A stretch of DNA of 64,000 nt. It comes from JAUVZL01 sp965603515 (GTDB taxonomy: Bacteria; Hydrothermota; Tepidihabitantia; SM23-42). Shown here piece by piece: positions 44,217-53,132 of this stretch (within the stretch, counting starts at the first letter, position 1; the number at the start of each line of letters is the position of its first letter). The position numbers and the translations under genes are program-made. Location: contig CBFDDH010000001.1 of the NCBI GenBank assembly GCA_965603515.1, positions 1 to 64,000 on the forward strand, given 5' to 3'. The notes beneath the pieces were generated by a model. The model worked only from the letters and a program-made list of their open reading frames with translations. It had not been told where the DNA came from and ran no database searches.

Positions 44217-44726
44217 ATGGCTATTGAAGTAAGAGAATCAAAGATTGTTGGGAAAGGAGTATTCACGACTGAGGCTATACCACAACACTCTGTCATAAAA
44301 AAAGTGAAGTATGTGAGAGAAGTAACAAAAGATAAACCGATTAATTCTGAGAAAGGTGAAAAACATGAACACTGCCATTGGTCGCCTAACGGCAGACAAA
44401 TGTTGGTTTCTGAACCTGAGTGTTATATAAATAGTTCCTGTTCTCCCAATGCTTTCTATTATTCTGTTAACCAACATTTCTATCTACTCGCAATACGAGA
44501 TATTCAAAAAGACGAAGAGATAACTCTTTGTTATGAAATGCACATTGTAAATGGTGAATTTTGGGATTGCAAATGCGGGGCTCAAAATTGCAGAGGATCT
44601 CATAAACTTGATTTCTTTCTATTACCAAAGAAAGAGCAGTTAAAATTTCTACCCTATTTGGATCCGTGGTTCGCCACAGTCCATGCTGACAAGATTGAGA
44701 AATTATTAGAAGGTGAAGTGATATAA
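44217..44726 (+). CDS. SET-domain protein (putative protein-lysine methyltransferase)
   Basis: 169 residues from the ATG at 44217, 5 bases after TTGGAGG. SET features in order: KIVGKGVFTTEAI (SAM-site strand), the NSSCSPNAF segment equivalent to NHSCxPN, DEEITLCYE equivalent to ELTYDY, and a post-SET cysteine cluster CKCGAQNC. These elements make up the minimal catalytic unit of SET lysine methyltransferases. The substrate is unknown. In bacteria such genes are often laterally acquired. It is first in an operon; the stop TAA shares a base with the next ATG. Confidence 0.85.
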   Translation: MAIEVRESKIVGKGVFTTEAIPQHSVIKKVKYVREVTKDKPINSEKGEKHEHCHWSPNGRQMLVSEPECYINSSCSPNAFYYSVNQHFYLLAIRDIQKDEEITLCYEMHIVNGEFWDCKCGAQNCRGSHKLDFFLLPKKEQLKFLPYLDPWFATVHADKIEKLLEGEVI

Positions 44727-45175
44727 TGGCACGAGCACCTTTCCAAGTATTGATATTCCCTTATATCAACAACGAGCAAGGACTGATTGAATATGCGATA
44801 TTCAGACGCTCGGATGGTGATTACTGGCAGGCTGTCGCTGGTGGTGGTGAAGAGGGAGAAACGCCTGAAGAGGCAGCACGACGGGAAATTAAAGAGGAAG
44901 CAGGAACACCAAAGAATTGTGATATTACTGCTTTAGATTCTAAGGCATACGTTCCGGTGATTGGCGTAACAGGAGAGTATACATGGGGCGATGATGTTTT
45001 TGTTATACCTGAATACACATTTGGAGTTAGGGTAGAACACAGACAACTCAAATTGTCAAAGGAACATAAAGAATATAAATGGGTCAACTATGATGAAGCA
45101 ATGAATGTGCTTAAATGGGATAGCAATAAGAATGCTCTTTGGGAACTGAATGAAAGACTCACAAGGAGCTGCTAA
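44726..45175 (+). CDS. Nudix hydrolase
   Basis: 149 residues. The Nudix box is complete: GGGEEGETPEEAARREIKEE followed by AG (GX5EX7REUXEEXGU). The surrounding sequence (FRRSDGDYWQAVAGG, YKWVNYDEAMNVLKWDSN) resembles dihydroneopterin/dNTP pyrophosphohydrolases, but the substrate cannot be decided. Translation is coupled to the SET gene by TAATG. Confidence 0.9.
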   Translation: MARAPFQVLIFPYINNEQGLIEYAIFRRSDGDYWQAVAGGGEEGETPEEAARREIKEEAGTPKNCDITALDSKAYVPVIGVTGEYTWGDDVFVIPEYTFGVRVEHRQLKLSKEHKEYKWVNYDEAMNVLKWDSNKNALWELNERLTRSC

Positions 45176-45176
45176 T

Positions 45177-45911
45177 ATGCATTCAGATGAAGAATTAGAA
45201 CGAATCCGGAAGGCTTATGATCTTACAGTAGAACAATACAACAAAGGAATAGAGCCCTTTGATACCTTACCTGAAGATTTCAAAAATTCACCTGGTTTCA
45301 TTTCTTTTAAGAAAGAAATGGAAGGAAAAACCTGCGGCAGCAACGATCCTGAGATAAAGCAGTATTTAGAGCCAGCATCCGGGATGCTATTTCTTGATGT
45401 AGGATGTTGTGCAAACCTTGTAAATTATAGACTTGACCGTTGGCCATCAACCTATTACGGCATAGATATAAGTCCTGCATTGATACATGCAATGGAGAAG
45501 TTTGTCAGTCGTGGAAATATTTCAATAGGCGGCTTATGGGTTGCGGATGCTGCAAACTTGCCATTTGATGATGATTTCTTTGATATCGCTTCAATGATTG
45601 GCGTTTTGGAGTATTGCACCGTTGAATACTGCAAGAGAGCACTAAGAGAATTGCACCGAGTTATGAAGGGACAGGCAAAAATGGTGTTTGATATACCAAA
45701 CTTGGATCATCCTGATGTCGGTGTTATGTTTGAATTGGAGCGATACCTTGAGAGACCAAACATCCCAAAAAAGAGGAAAGTATTTGAAAACATTCTGACC
45801 CCGTTTTATACAATAGTTCGGACGGATGATTCACAAGTCATGTTAAGATACTATGTAAGGTCATACAAAAATGCAGAGATTAACAAACCATCAGATCAAA
45901 AGACTTTCTAA
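45177..45911 (+). CDS. Class I SAM-dependent methyltransferase
   Basis: 244 residues. The ATG at 45177 follows AAGGAG with 8 bases spacing, one base after the Nudix stop. Motif I is LFLDVGCCANL, with Cys-Ala in place of the usual G-x-G. The acidic post-I YYGIDIS and motif WVADAANLPFDDDFFDIA are typical of type 11 methyltransferases. The substrate is unknown. Co-occurrence with SET and Nudix genes suggests a small modification module. Confidence 0.85.
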   Translation: MHSDEELERIRKAYDLTVEQYNKGIEPFDTLPEDFKNSPGFISFKKEMEGKTCGSNDPEIKQYLEPASGMLFLDVGCCANLVNYRLDRWPSTYYGIDISPALIHAMEKFVSRGNISIGGLWVADAANLPFDDDFFDIASMIGVLEYCTVEYCKRALRELHRVMKGQAKMVFDIPNLDHPDVGVMFELERYLERPNIPKKRKVFENILTPFYTIVRTDDSQVMLRYYVRSYKNAEINKPSDQKTF

Positions 45912-45935
45912 TTACAAATTTGGTTTAATGATCCC

Positions 45936-46643
45936 ATGACATGTAAACTGTGCAAACGAAAAAAGAAACTGTGTGATAGCCATATAATACCTGAATTTCT
46001 ATTTAAGAATCTTTATGACTCAAAACATCGGGCTGTTGAATCTTTTTCAAAGGGGTATAAACGCTTTATTCAAAAGGGGCTACGGGATTCTTTATTGTGC
46101 ACAGGTTGTGAGGGTCACATCTCGAAAAATATTGAGACACCGTTTGCAAAACAATGGAAGAAAGTTCTTCCTTCCTCTTACTCAAATCGTATTTTCCCGG
46201 TTTCAGGATTAGATTATGCGGTGACTAAATTGATGATCTTAACGAATCTTTGGCGTGCCCACTGTTCACAGAGGAAACCATGGGATTCAGTCACACTTGG
46301 TCCTTATGCTGAGAAAATCAGACAAATGATTGACAATTTAGATCCGAAGGGTGAAAAAGTTTTTCCTATCTGGGGACAATTGCTTGTCGATAGAGAAAAC
46401 AATGTTCATGCGGATGTTATTACACCTTTTACTCATTCTCGGTTAAATAAGAACCATATGTATTACGCAATTTTTGGTGGGGTTGAATGGTATATATCGA
46501 TATCTGAATCAAAGGATATTATAATCAAGGATGCCTGTCTTACACCATCTGGTAATATGAAATTTATAAAGAAGTTCTTACTGAAAAGTAATTCAATACA
46601 GAATTATCTCAGAAATAGACCACCTGGATCCCGCGGTCTTTAA
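45936..46643 (+). CDS. Treble-clef/HNH-like zinc-finger protein of unknown function
   Basis: 235 residues, no signal peptide. The N-terminus has CKLCKRKKKLCDSHIIPEFL and then LLCTGCEGHIS. The order Cx2C, SHIIP, Cx2C resembles the zinc knuckle and His of HNH endonucleases, but a full nuclease motif is not evident. The rest is alpha/beta without recognisable motifs. It is 24 bp after the methyltransferase and may be the last gene of that operon. A defence nuclease is possible but is inference. Confidence 0.55.
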   Translation: MTCKLCKRKKKLCDSHIIPEFLFKNLYDSKHRAVESFSKGYKRFIQKGLRDSLLCTGCEGHISKNIETPFAKQWKKVLPSSYSNRIFPVSGLDYAVTKLMILTNLWRAHCSQRKPWDSVTLGPYAEKIRQMIDNLDPKGEKVFPIWGQLLVDRENNVHADVITPFTHSRLNKNHMYYAIFGGVEWYISISESKDIIIKDACLTPSGNMKFIKKFLLKSNSIQNYLRNRPPGSRGL

Positions 46644-46713
46644 GTCCGCAGCGGTGCCTTTAAACAAATCCACGGATCAGTAGTCCGTTGCTCTACTCAA
46701 CTGAACCACAGGT
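46633..46713 (-). other. tRNA 5'-half plus a second anticodon arm
   Basis: On the minus strand, 46713-46670 has a D-arm GTTC-AGTTGAGTA-GAGC, then ACGGA-CTACTGA-TCCGT, a complete tRNA-like D and anticodon arm. At 46649-46633 a second arm GCGGA-CTTAAAG-ACCGC is tRNA-Leu(UAA)-like. No T-arm or acceptor follows either. Confidence 0.65.
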
Positions 46714-46762
46714 GAAATAGTCTTTCCAACACTTTGTCGAACCCGTGATTTTCAGCAAAATA

Positions 46763-46782
46763 CCTTGTGTCAACTTTGTGCC
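46763..46782 (-). repeat. GGCACA-type repeat pair
   Basis: On the minus strand GGCACAAAGTTGACACAAGG, spaced 11 bp. CGGGTTCGACAAA follows after 20 bases, as at 49926-49941. Confidence 0.55.
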
Positions 46783-46851
46783 ACAGATCAGAGAAAGCAT
46801 AGCGCAGTTGATGGTTTTTAAATCTTCTTGAATTCTATAATATTGTTGTTT

Positions 46852-49809
46852 TCAGCGGACGATCACAAATTTACCGATTTGACTCCCGACCGCTGATTGA
46901 ACGTGAAAGATATACACACCGCTTGTTACAATATGTCTTGTATCACTCAAGAGATTCCACCATTCATCACCACCTGCACTATTTACCACTTCTGGGTCAC
47001 CTCTAACAGGTACATATGCATGATGATGTTTGATCATTTTGATGAGCTCACCATTGAGCGTGAATATTCTTATCGTGCAATCTGCAGGTAGGTTGATAAA
47101 ACGCAATTGTCTGAGACTGAATCTTCGTTGCCATTCGTTGTGCACTAAATATGGATTTGGCACTACCTTCACATTGAGTACCTGGGAACTGATCGTATCG
47201 AAATAAGCTGGAGTTGATGAAATCTGGAATCGAGCATTCACAGGTACTGGTCGAAAATCAGCATCAGCATGAACATACCAGATATCCCCTGTTTGAGGTA
47301 ACTCGTCACCAAGCTGTAAGAATCCACCTCTTTTAAGACTAACCAGACCACCGTTAATGTAGAGGTATTTAGTATTACGTGTTGCTGGTGGTGAACCATA
47401 GAGAATAAGTGTATCAGAGACTTCAAGATGCGACAGGAAACACCAACCACCTGATAGTGAATCAAAAGCGTGATTTGCTTCAGGATTATAAGCACCATAT
47501 TGTATTGTATCACCATTCATTATATCAATAACGATAACACTGTTTGCTGTACTGCTGCCTATTGTGGATATCCAGTGGATCTCATAGTCATTGCCACGAT
47601 ACGACCATAAAGCAAAAAACGATGCCCATGGGCCTGGTAATGCTGGAGTAAGGAGTGATTCAGGGTATGCTCCTGCCACCACTTCAATATCGCTGAAGAT
47701 CGACTGATCAGTAGGAATCAAATCCTTCTGAAAGTTTATGCTTACAGCAATCCCGTGAAATGGCGAAAACACATCCGTGAGATCTATATCTTGATTGCCG
47801 GCTACCACATGCACACTGTCAACTGCAATACTAGCACTGTCCTGAAGATAGAACGTATAAATTGACTTTATATCTATAGAATCATATCTCACAGCATCTA
47901 ATTCAAGGAAAAAAGGTATTTCTGTCATATCGAACTGGCTTACAATATCAGTACCAATACTTTTAGCAAGCAGGGAATTACCATAAATGATATCCAGAGA
48001 GCATGATCCTGCTACTAAGTTAGCAGGATCACGACGCGGATAAGTGCTCTTTGATATCTTACCGCTTTCAAACCATGTTGGTACTGGTATTTGCACAGGT
48101 TGTCCAAGCGAATCAATCGTGTCTAACATAACATAGTTATAATCAAAAGCAGTTACCGCATAGGAATACTGGAAACCATTGCGTACATCATTATCTACAA
48201 ATATATGAGTGATGCCAGATTCAGTTGCCTTAATCCGAATAGAATCAGACTCAGTCGTGTCTTCAAATGCAATACCATTATACAAATCACACTGCGTCAG
48301 CAAAGACCAATCATCACCTCTATATTTCCATATTCTATATCCTTCAAAATCATACTGTCTGTAGAATGGATTATACAATGGTGCTCCGGGATGGCTTACG
48401 ATATTGAAATATTCGTCTGGTTCTGTTTCTGCGGAGTTATCCCAGATAAGGGTTATCTGTGCATCACCTGGTATGCAAGTAATATTTGGTGGCGGGGGCG
48501 GATTTGGCAATAACCAGTTCTTATCAAAGGTAAACTGGGCTCGGCTATCTTTCTCAGCGATCGCGCTGTCTGGTGTTTGATATATATTATACCAATTCGC
48601 AAACACGATACCAACAACCATGGTCATCATTGAATCCGCACCCAGATCAAATGGACCGCTGCACTGAAGATATCGCTGATCACCCGATGCTGAAGGCATA
48701 GTGTCCCAGGGTTCATAAGCCCCAGTTTCATAGTTATGTCCCGCCAGGGTTCGATATCGTTCCTTGTCATTAAAGGGAAGATATCCCAAATAGAATCTCT
48801 TGAGTGCTGTCATGCCTATTTGTGGTATTTCTGAAGGATCACGCCAGTCTGGGACACCGTCAAAATCAATATCCCAAAGAGAATCCGGCAAATTGTTATA
48901 GTAATATACACTGTCGCGCTCATATTGATCAAGGATACCATCATTGTCCTTATCTGCACCCTCGATCAAATCCCAGGCTGTCTGCAGAAAATCATAGCCA
49001 ATTATACCTGGGAATTCAGTCCAACCAGATTCAGGTTCTTCCTGCCATTGATAACTGAGATTGTCAACCCATAATGATTCACCATCAATCACATACCATC
49101 TGCCAACAATGCCTGCCATGATATCATTGGCGTTCCCCATTTCGTCACCAATATCATTATCAGTAACAACACCAAAGTAGCAATCAGTAATTGGTTCGCC
49201 GCTGACATTCTTGAATTCATATTTGATGAAAATTATGTCTTCAATATACTTATTGCCCCATGCATGTACTGTTTGATAAACCTCAATTTCTATTGGTCTG
49301 GTGTCACCTGGGTGATGGTAGTTAGGGTCAAGATCATTAAAGGCACACCATGAGTCCTGATACGATTTTGATTTTTGTGGTGCCATAGGAAATACATTGC
49401 TTGGAGGTGGCCAGAAATTAGGATACATGTATATAACTGCATGAGGACTTTCGTAAGATACATCTTTTGTGCCCGGGACAAATTCAGATGTGGCATCATA
49501 GGTATTATAGCCAACAGAGACCAAAGTGTCTTCAATACCTTGATCAATGATCCCGAACCATGGCCCTGCACCAAATATATAATTCTGATCACTACCTTTT
49601 GGCCACCAACCGCCAACCCAATAATCCAGCTGACCAAATTTTCCATAATTGGAAATATAGCATTCAACTCGATTTATATCGTGTTTTTTTAATTCGAAAT
49701 CCCGATAAGAATCCAATGAAACAAACGATCTACCAAATGTGAGGATTATACAGCTGGTAGTTAATAAGAAAATTTTGAAAGCAATTGAGAGTCTTGATGA
49801 ATCCTTCAT
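46852..49809 (-). CDS. Large secreted protein with FlgD-type C-terminal domain, family unknown
   Basis: 985 residues. GGGAGG precedes the ATG. Signal peptide (IFLLTTSCIILTFG), then a long extracellular region without a recognised enzyme motif. It includes acidic calcium-binding-like stretches (GADKDNDGILDQYERD, DIDFDGVPDWRDPSE) and a fibronectin type III-like segment (ITCIPGDAQITLIWDNS). The last 110 residues form a long-type sorting domain (VVPNPYLVHNEW, IRIFTLNGELIKMI, VTSGVYIFHV, GKFVIVR). I do not recognise a homologous family beyond secreted proteins of similar lineages. Confidence 0.75.
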   Translation of the reverse strand: MKDSSRLSIAFKIFLLTTSCIILTFGRSFVSLDSYRDFELKKHDINRVECYISNYGKFGQLDYWVGGWWPKGSDQNYIFGAGPWFGIIDQGIEDTLVSVGYNTYDATSEFVPGTKDVSYESPHAVIYMYPNFWPPPSNVFPMAPQKSKSYQDSWCAFNDLDPNYHHPGDTRPIEIEVYQTVHAWGNKYIEDIIFIKYEFKNVSGEPITDCYFGVVTDNDIGDEMGNANDIMAGIVGRWYVIDGESLWVDNLSYQWQEEPESGWTEFPGIIGYDFLQTAWDLIEGADKDNDGILDQYERDSVYYYNNLPDSLWDIDFDGVPDWRDPSEIPQIGMTALKRFYLGYLPFNDKERYRTLAGHNYETGAYEPWDTMPSASGDQRYLQCSGPFDLGADSMMTMVVGIVFANWYNIYQTPDSAIAEKDSRAQFTFDKNWLLPNPPPPPNITCIPGDAQITLIWDNSAETEPDEYFNIVSHPGAPLYNPFYRQYDFEGYRIWKYRGDDWSLLTQCDLYNGIAFEDTTESDSIRIKATESGITHIFVDNDVRNGFQYSYAVTAFDYNYVMLDTIDSLGQPVQIPVPTWFESGKISKSTYPRRDPANLVAGSCSLDIIYGNSLLAKSIGTDIVSQFDMTEIPFFLELDAVRYDSIDIKSIYTFYLQDSASIAVDSVHVVAGNQDIDLTDVFSPFHGIAVSINFQKDLIPTDQSIFSDIEVVAGAYPESLLTPALPGPWASFFALWSYRGNDYEIHWISTIGSSTANSVIVIDIMNGDTIQYGAYNPEANHAFDSLSGGWCFLSHLEVSDTLILYGSPPATRNTKYLYINGGLVSLKRGGFLQLGDELPQTGDIWYVHADADFRPVPVNARFQISSTPAYFDTISSQVLNVKVVPNPYLVHNEWQRRFSLRQLRFINLPADCTIRIFTLNGELIKMIKHHHAYVPVRGDPEVVNSAGGDEWWNLLSDTRHIVTSGVYIFHVQSAVGSQIGKFVIVR

Positions 49810-49828
49810 TGATGTGCCTCCCTGAAAA

Positions 49829-49856
49829 ATTATATGAACAATTTAGTGGTTGTCAA
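49829..49856 (-). promoter_or_regulatory. Promoter of the large secreted protein gene
   Basis: TTGACA-N16-TATAAT on the minus strand, both hexamers perfect. Confidence 0.75.
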
Positions 49857-49863
49857 GGTAGCA

Positions 49864-49905
49864 CCATGGATAAGTAGTCCGCTTCTCCGTTCAACTCAAC
49901 TGCAG
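49864..49905 (-). other. tRNA-like D-arm/anticodon-arm fragment
   Basis: On the minus strand CTGCAGTTGAGTTG, then GCGGA-CTACTTA-TCC, ending in the stem. Weaker than the fragment at 46670-46713 but in the same position relative to the repeat. Confidence 0.5.
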
Positions 49906-49957
49906 ATTCGAGTGGTAATTACAGGGTTTTGTCGAACCCGATATCTATACCAGGATT

Positions 49958-49977
49958 CCTTGTGCCAATTTTGTGCC
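49958..49977 (-). repeat. GGCACA-type repeat pair next to a promoter
   Basis: On the minus strand GGCACAAAATTGGCACAAGG. In the frame of the other copies it reads AQNWHKES. On the plus strand it abuts the -35 of the next promoter. Confidence 0.6.
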
Positions 49978-50005
49978 TTGATTTTTACCTATAACATATT
50001 ATAAT
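49978..50005 (+). promoter_or_regulatory. Promoter of the methyltransferase/cyclase-like pair
   Basis: TTGATT-N16-TATAAT, directly after GTGCC as at 44170-44197. Confidence 0.75.
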
Positions 50006-50025
50006 ACAAATAGCAGGAGGAATTA

Positions 50026-50880
50026 ATGAAAGTAGATTGGGAACGTGAAAAATCCTGGTGGAATGCCAAAGCTCCAAAAGAAGAAGAAGATCTACAAGAT
50101 GAAGCGGTGAATAGAACTCTTCGTTGGCGTGAGATTGAACAACATCTCGATAGAGTCGAAACAATTCTTGACATCGGTTGTGGACATGGAAGGTTTGCTA
50201 TCCCTCTTGCCAAACGTGGCTTCAAGGTAACCTGCATTGATATTTCACCCGTCATGTTGGATATCGCATGTAAAAAAGCAACAGGGGTGAAAAACATACA
50301 ATTCATAGAGGCTAATGTGAAGGATTTATCACGCTTCTCCGATCGTTCCTTTGATTTAGTCCTAAGTATGGATGGTGCGATCTCTTTTAGTGGTTCTGAA
50401 GCAGAAATCGCAATTATGGAGTCATGTAGAGTAACAAAGAAGAAGATAATTATGACTGTTTTCAACCGAGCACGCATGGTGCAGGTGGTTGTAGATGCGT
50501 CTTTGAAAACTGTAGGGAAATTACTTCCAGCAGTATATGAAATGATGGATAATGGCTTGTGGCATCAAGATCAGTTTCCCGACAACAAGAATCTCGCCAA
50601 AGGAAGCACGCAAGACTATTTCGGGATTTTAAAAGCGTTTACGCATCCTGAGTTGAAAACAATACTCGAGCGTTCTGGCATGCGTATTCTGCGACTTGGT
50701 GGGCTTGGTTCATTGTCAGAACAATTTAAGAACGAGCTAATTGAGCGAATTTTTAACGACGAAACACTATTAAAAGAATTTCTAGACCTTGCTGAACGTT
50801 TTGACAAAGAATTATTTCCAGAAGGAAGAGGCACCCACAATAGATGTGGACTTATTGCGGTGGCAGAACCAAGATCATAG
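50026..50880 (+). CDS. Class I SAM-dependent methyltransferase
   Basis: 284 residues. AGGAGG and AATTA precede the ATG. Motif I ILDIGCGHGRF (47-57), post-I VTCIDISPVML, motif II-like FDLVLSMDGAISF. No membrane segment. The substrate is unknown. The stop is one base from the next start, so it is co-translated with the alpha/alpha-toroid protein. Together they suggest a small biosynthetic or modification pair. Confidence 0.88.
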   Translation: MKVDWEREKSWWNAKAPKEEEDLQDEAVNRTLRWREIEQHLDRVETILDIGCGHGRFAIPLAKRGFKVTCIDISPVMLDIACKKATGVKNIQFIEANVKDLSRFSDRSFDLVLSMDGAISFSGSEAEIAIMESCRVTKKKIIMTVFNRARMVQVVVDASLKTVGKLLPAVYEMMDNGLWHQDQFPDNKNLAKGSTQDYFGILKAFTHPELKTILERSGMRILRLGGLGSLSEQFKNELIERIFNDETLLKEFLDLAERFDKELFPEGRGTHNRCGLIAVAEPRS

Positions 50881-50881
50881 C

Positions 50882-51922
50882 ATGCGATCAGATTGGAAAA
50901 AAGTCTTGAAAGCTGACCCAATCAACTGGCTTTTGGAAAAAGACAATCCTTCGGTTCAATATTTTGTACTTACAGAAATCCTCGGTAAGAGTGAACGCAG
51001 CCGTGATGTGCAGCGCGCAAAGCAAGCAATCATGAAACGTGGCACAGTACCCAAAATTCTAGCTCTGCAACAGGCAGATGGTGGTTGGGTTCCTAAATCA
51101 TGTTTCTACCAGCTGAAGTTCCGCGGTACAGTGTGGCAACTCATCATTCTGGCTGAGTTTGGTGCTGATCCAAAACATCGGAAGGTTAAAAAAACTTGTG
51201 ATTACATATTTGAGAATTCCTGGTCTCCAACAAGCGGTGGGTTTGCGTACCGTATACCTAAACCTGGTCAGACCAACAAGATGTATGTTTGTCCGTGTTT
51301 AACAGGCAAAATGACCTACAGTTTCGTTCGCCTAGGATGGTTTGATGACAAAAGAGTGCAGCGCGCCATCGATTGGATCGCAACTTGGATGCGTTATGAC
51401 GACGGTGATTCCGAACCACCAGCAAACCATCCTTACAGACGAAACGTTGGCTGCTATGGTCAACATACGTGTTTTCGCAATATTATCTTTGGACTAAAAG
51501 CACTCGCTGAGATACCAGTCAAGCAGCGTTCAACCAAGGTTAAGCGCTGTATCAAACGAGGTGCTGAGTTCATGCTCCGGCACCGCGTTTACCGATCAAG
51601 CCATAACCCTAAAAGAATCGGTCGTGTAGGCTGGTCATGCTTTGGATTTCCGATAATGGAGGACGCACTGGAGATACTGCGAGTCTTGACCAAATTGGAT
51701 TACCGTGATCAAAGAATGCAACAGGCAATTGATCTTGTGATTTCAAAACAGTCTAAGCAAGGATGCTGGAACCTAGACCGAACTTTCAATGGCAGAATGC
51801 AAGTTGATATAGAAACAAAACACAAACCGAGTAAGTGGATTACGCTGAATGCACTCAGGGTTTTGAAGCGCTATTATGATCACGGACAATCAGTTCGCTG
51901 CTGTACTAACAGGATGTTATAG
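50882..51922 (+). CDS. Terpene-cyclase-like alpha/alpha-toroid protein
   Basis: 346 residues from the ATG at 50882. Repeats of the prenyltransferase/squalene-oxidase type are visible: ILALQQADGGWVPKS, TSGGFAYRI, VISKQSKQGCWNLDRT. They belong to the alpha/alpha-toroid superfamily of hopene cyclases, prenyltransferases and unrelated proteins. The cyclase DxDD acid motif is missing, so cyclisation is not supported. The final residues CCTNRML are encoded by the intergenic repeat that begins at 51911. The native C-terminus has probably been replaced by that junction. Confidence 0.75.
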   Translation: MRSDWKKVLKADPINWLLEKDNPSVQYFVLTEILGKSERSRDVQRAKQAIMKRGTVPKILALQQADGGWVPKSCFYQLKFRGTVWQLIILAEFGADPKHRKVKKTCDYIFENSWSPTSGGFAYRIPKPGQTNKMYVCPCLTGKMTYSFVRLGWFDDKRVQRAIDWIATWMRYDDGDSEPPANHPYRRNVGCYGQHTCFRNIIFGLKALAEIPVKQRSTKVKRCIKRGAEFMLRHRVYRSSHNPKRIGRVGWSCFGFPIMEDALEILRVLTKLDYRDQRMQQAIDLVISKQSKQGCWNLDRTFNGRMQVDIETKHKPSKWITLNALRVLKRYYDHGQSVRCCTNRML

Positions 51923-51932
51923 ACAACAAACA
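51911..51932 (+). repeat. Integrase-tail repeat, truncated copy
   Basis: AGGAT then GTTATAGACAACAAACAG (51915-51932), reading QDVIDNKQ. It overlaps the end of the toroid gene and forms the left boundary of the GNAT module. Confidence 0.7.
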
Positions 51933-52021
51933 GAAAAGAAATTGAGGGTGGTGTTTGAGATAATGAAAGAGTTAGTCGTCAAAAATGGGCAATTGGTCCA
52001 ATCGGCATCAGTAAAATAATC

Positions 52022-52519
52022 ATGGTGATAGTGCAAACTAACACATTCACCATTGGGACGGTTAGGAAAAACGATTATCCTGTCATTCTGAAGATATACG
52101 AGCAATCAAGAGACTTCTTATCATTGGGACCCATATCAAATGCTTCAATGGAGATGGTCATTAAAGATATCAAAAATTTAAAAGAAGAGAAAGGAAAGTA
52201 CTGTGGGATTTGGGATCTAAAAGGTAATCTTATGGGGATCGTCGATTTTGTACCTCTATTAGTAGATGAAGAATCAAGCTTTCTATCCCTAATCATAATC
52301 TCAGTTGACTATCGCGATAAAGGTCTCGGTAGCAAGGTGGTCCAAGCTTTAGAGCAGTATTTAAAGACGAAATACTCGGTTAAAAGAATATTATCAGCAG
52401 TTCAGACTACTAACAGAAAGGCCATACGCTTCTGGAAGAAATGTGGATATACAGTAGAGACAATCCCCGAAAAAAGACGTGATGAAACTGTAATTTTCAA
52501 AATGAGAAAAGAACTCTGA
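52022..52519 (+). CDS. GNAT-family N-acetyltransferase
   Basis: 165 residues. The acetyl-CoA motif A is clear: LIIISVDYRDKGLGSKVVQALEQYL (R/Q-x-x-G-x-G/A as RDKGLG). NRKAIRFWKKCGY near the end is the usual motif B. The acceptor (amine, small molecule or ribosomal protein) is unknown. No Shine-Dalgarno; a TAAAAT six bases upstream of ATG could mark a leaderless mRNA. The single-gene unit is bounded on both sides by the DNKQ repeat, at 51911 and 52555. Confidence 0.9.
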   Translation: MVIVQTNTFTIGTVRKNDYPVILKIYEQSRDFLSLGPISNASMEMVIKDIKNLKEEKGKYCGIWDLKGNLMGIVDFVPLLVDEESSFLSLIIISVDYRDKGLGSKVVQALEQYLKTKYSVKRILSAVQTTNRKAIRFWKKCGYTVETIPEKRRDETVIFKMRKEL

Positions 52520-52554
52520 CTTACAGTTTCTGAGTTCATTGTTTACCTCCATTC

Positions 52555-52585
52555 ACCAGGAGGTTGTAGACAACAAACAGGCACA
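52555..52585 (+). repeat. Integrase-tail repeat, truncated copy
   Basis: CACCAGGAG then GTTGTAGACAACAAACAGG and CACA, reading EVVDNKQAQ. GTTGT-AG-ACAAC is an inverted repeat here. Right boundary of the GNAT module. Confidence 0.7.
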
Positions 52586-52619
52586 ATATTGAGGGTACCA
52601 TTCGAGGTGGTAAAGACTA

Positions 52620-53132
52620 TTATATCTTCCACATATTCTCGAAATCATACAATTTGAATCCCTTCTCTATTTCTTGTAACGCTCTGCGATGGGCAGTAAA
52701 ACGTAGATGCTGCTCGGCCTCATCCCGATCTAGCCATTTGTATGCAACATGTTCAATAGATAGCGTTGGCTCTGCATCTTCCTTGCATTGAACGGCAATT
52801 ACAACTGTCAGGTCGATCCAATCTTCCTGTTTTGGGTCTTTAACAGGTAAACCATTCTGGGAATGTCCTACTTGCGGTATACGTTGTACATGAATATCAT
52901 CCAATTGATATGCGACTACAGGTTCCAAACCTGTCTCTTCTTTGAATTCTCGCAACCCAGCTTGCGGAGCTGTTTCACCAGGTTCAACTAAGCCATGCAC
53001 GGCTTGCCATATCACTTTACCCTGAGGGATATCTTTGTGAATTTCTGGATTCATTTGTAGAACTAGAAATTCAACCTTACCATCATGAATACGGAATGGA
53101 AATACATCGACAATTTTGCTGGCAACCTTCAT
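52620..53132 (-). CDS. Nudix hydrolase
   Basis: 170 residues. Complete Nudix box GLVEPGETAPQAGLREFKEE followed by TG. The opening VASKIVDVFPFRIHDGKVEFLVLQ and WLDRDEAEQHLRF suggest an NTP or dinucleotide pyrophosphatase, substrate undecided. It overlaps the upstream kinase-like gene by ATGA. Confidence 0.9.
   Translation of the reverse strand: MKVASKIVDVFPFRIHDGKVEFLVLQMNPEIHKDIPQGKVIWQAVHGLVEPGETAPQAGLREFKEETGLEPVVAYQLDDIHVQRIPQVGHSQNGLPVKDPKQEDWIDLTVVIAVQCKEDAEPTLSIEHVAYKWLDRDEAEQHLRFTAHRRALQEIEKGFKLYDFENMWKI

Noticed and set aside
46763..46782. GGCACA pairs as ordinary transcription-factor sites
   Set aside because: They recur at scars on both strands with coding-like conservation (AQxWHK) in several copies, and are found upstream and downstream of genes alike. 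An integrase-derived repeat explains them better.
50789..50881. Longer N-terminus for the toroid protein
   Set aside because: The extra 31 codons lie inside the methyltransferase gene in another frame. The ATG at 50882 is correctly spaced.
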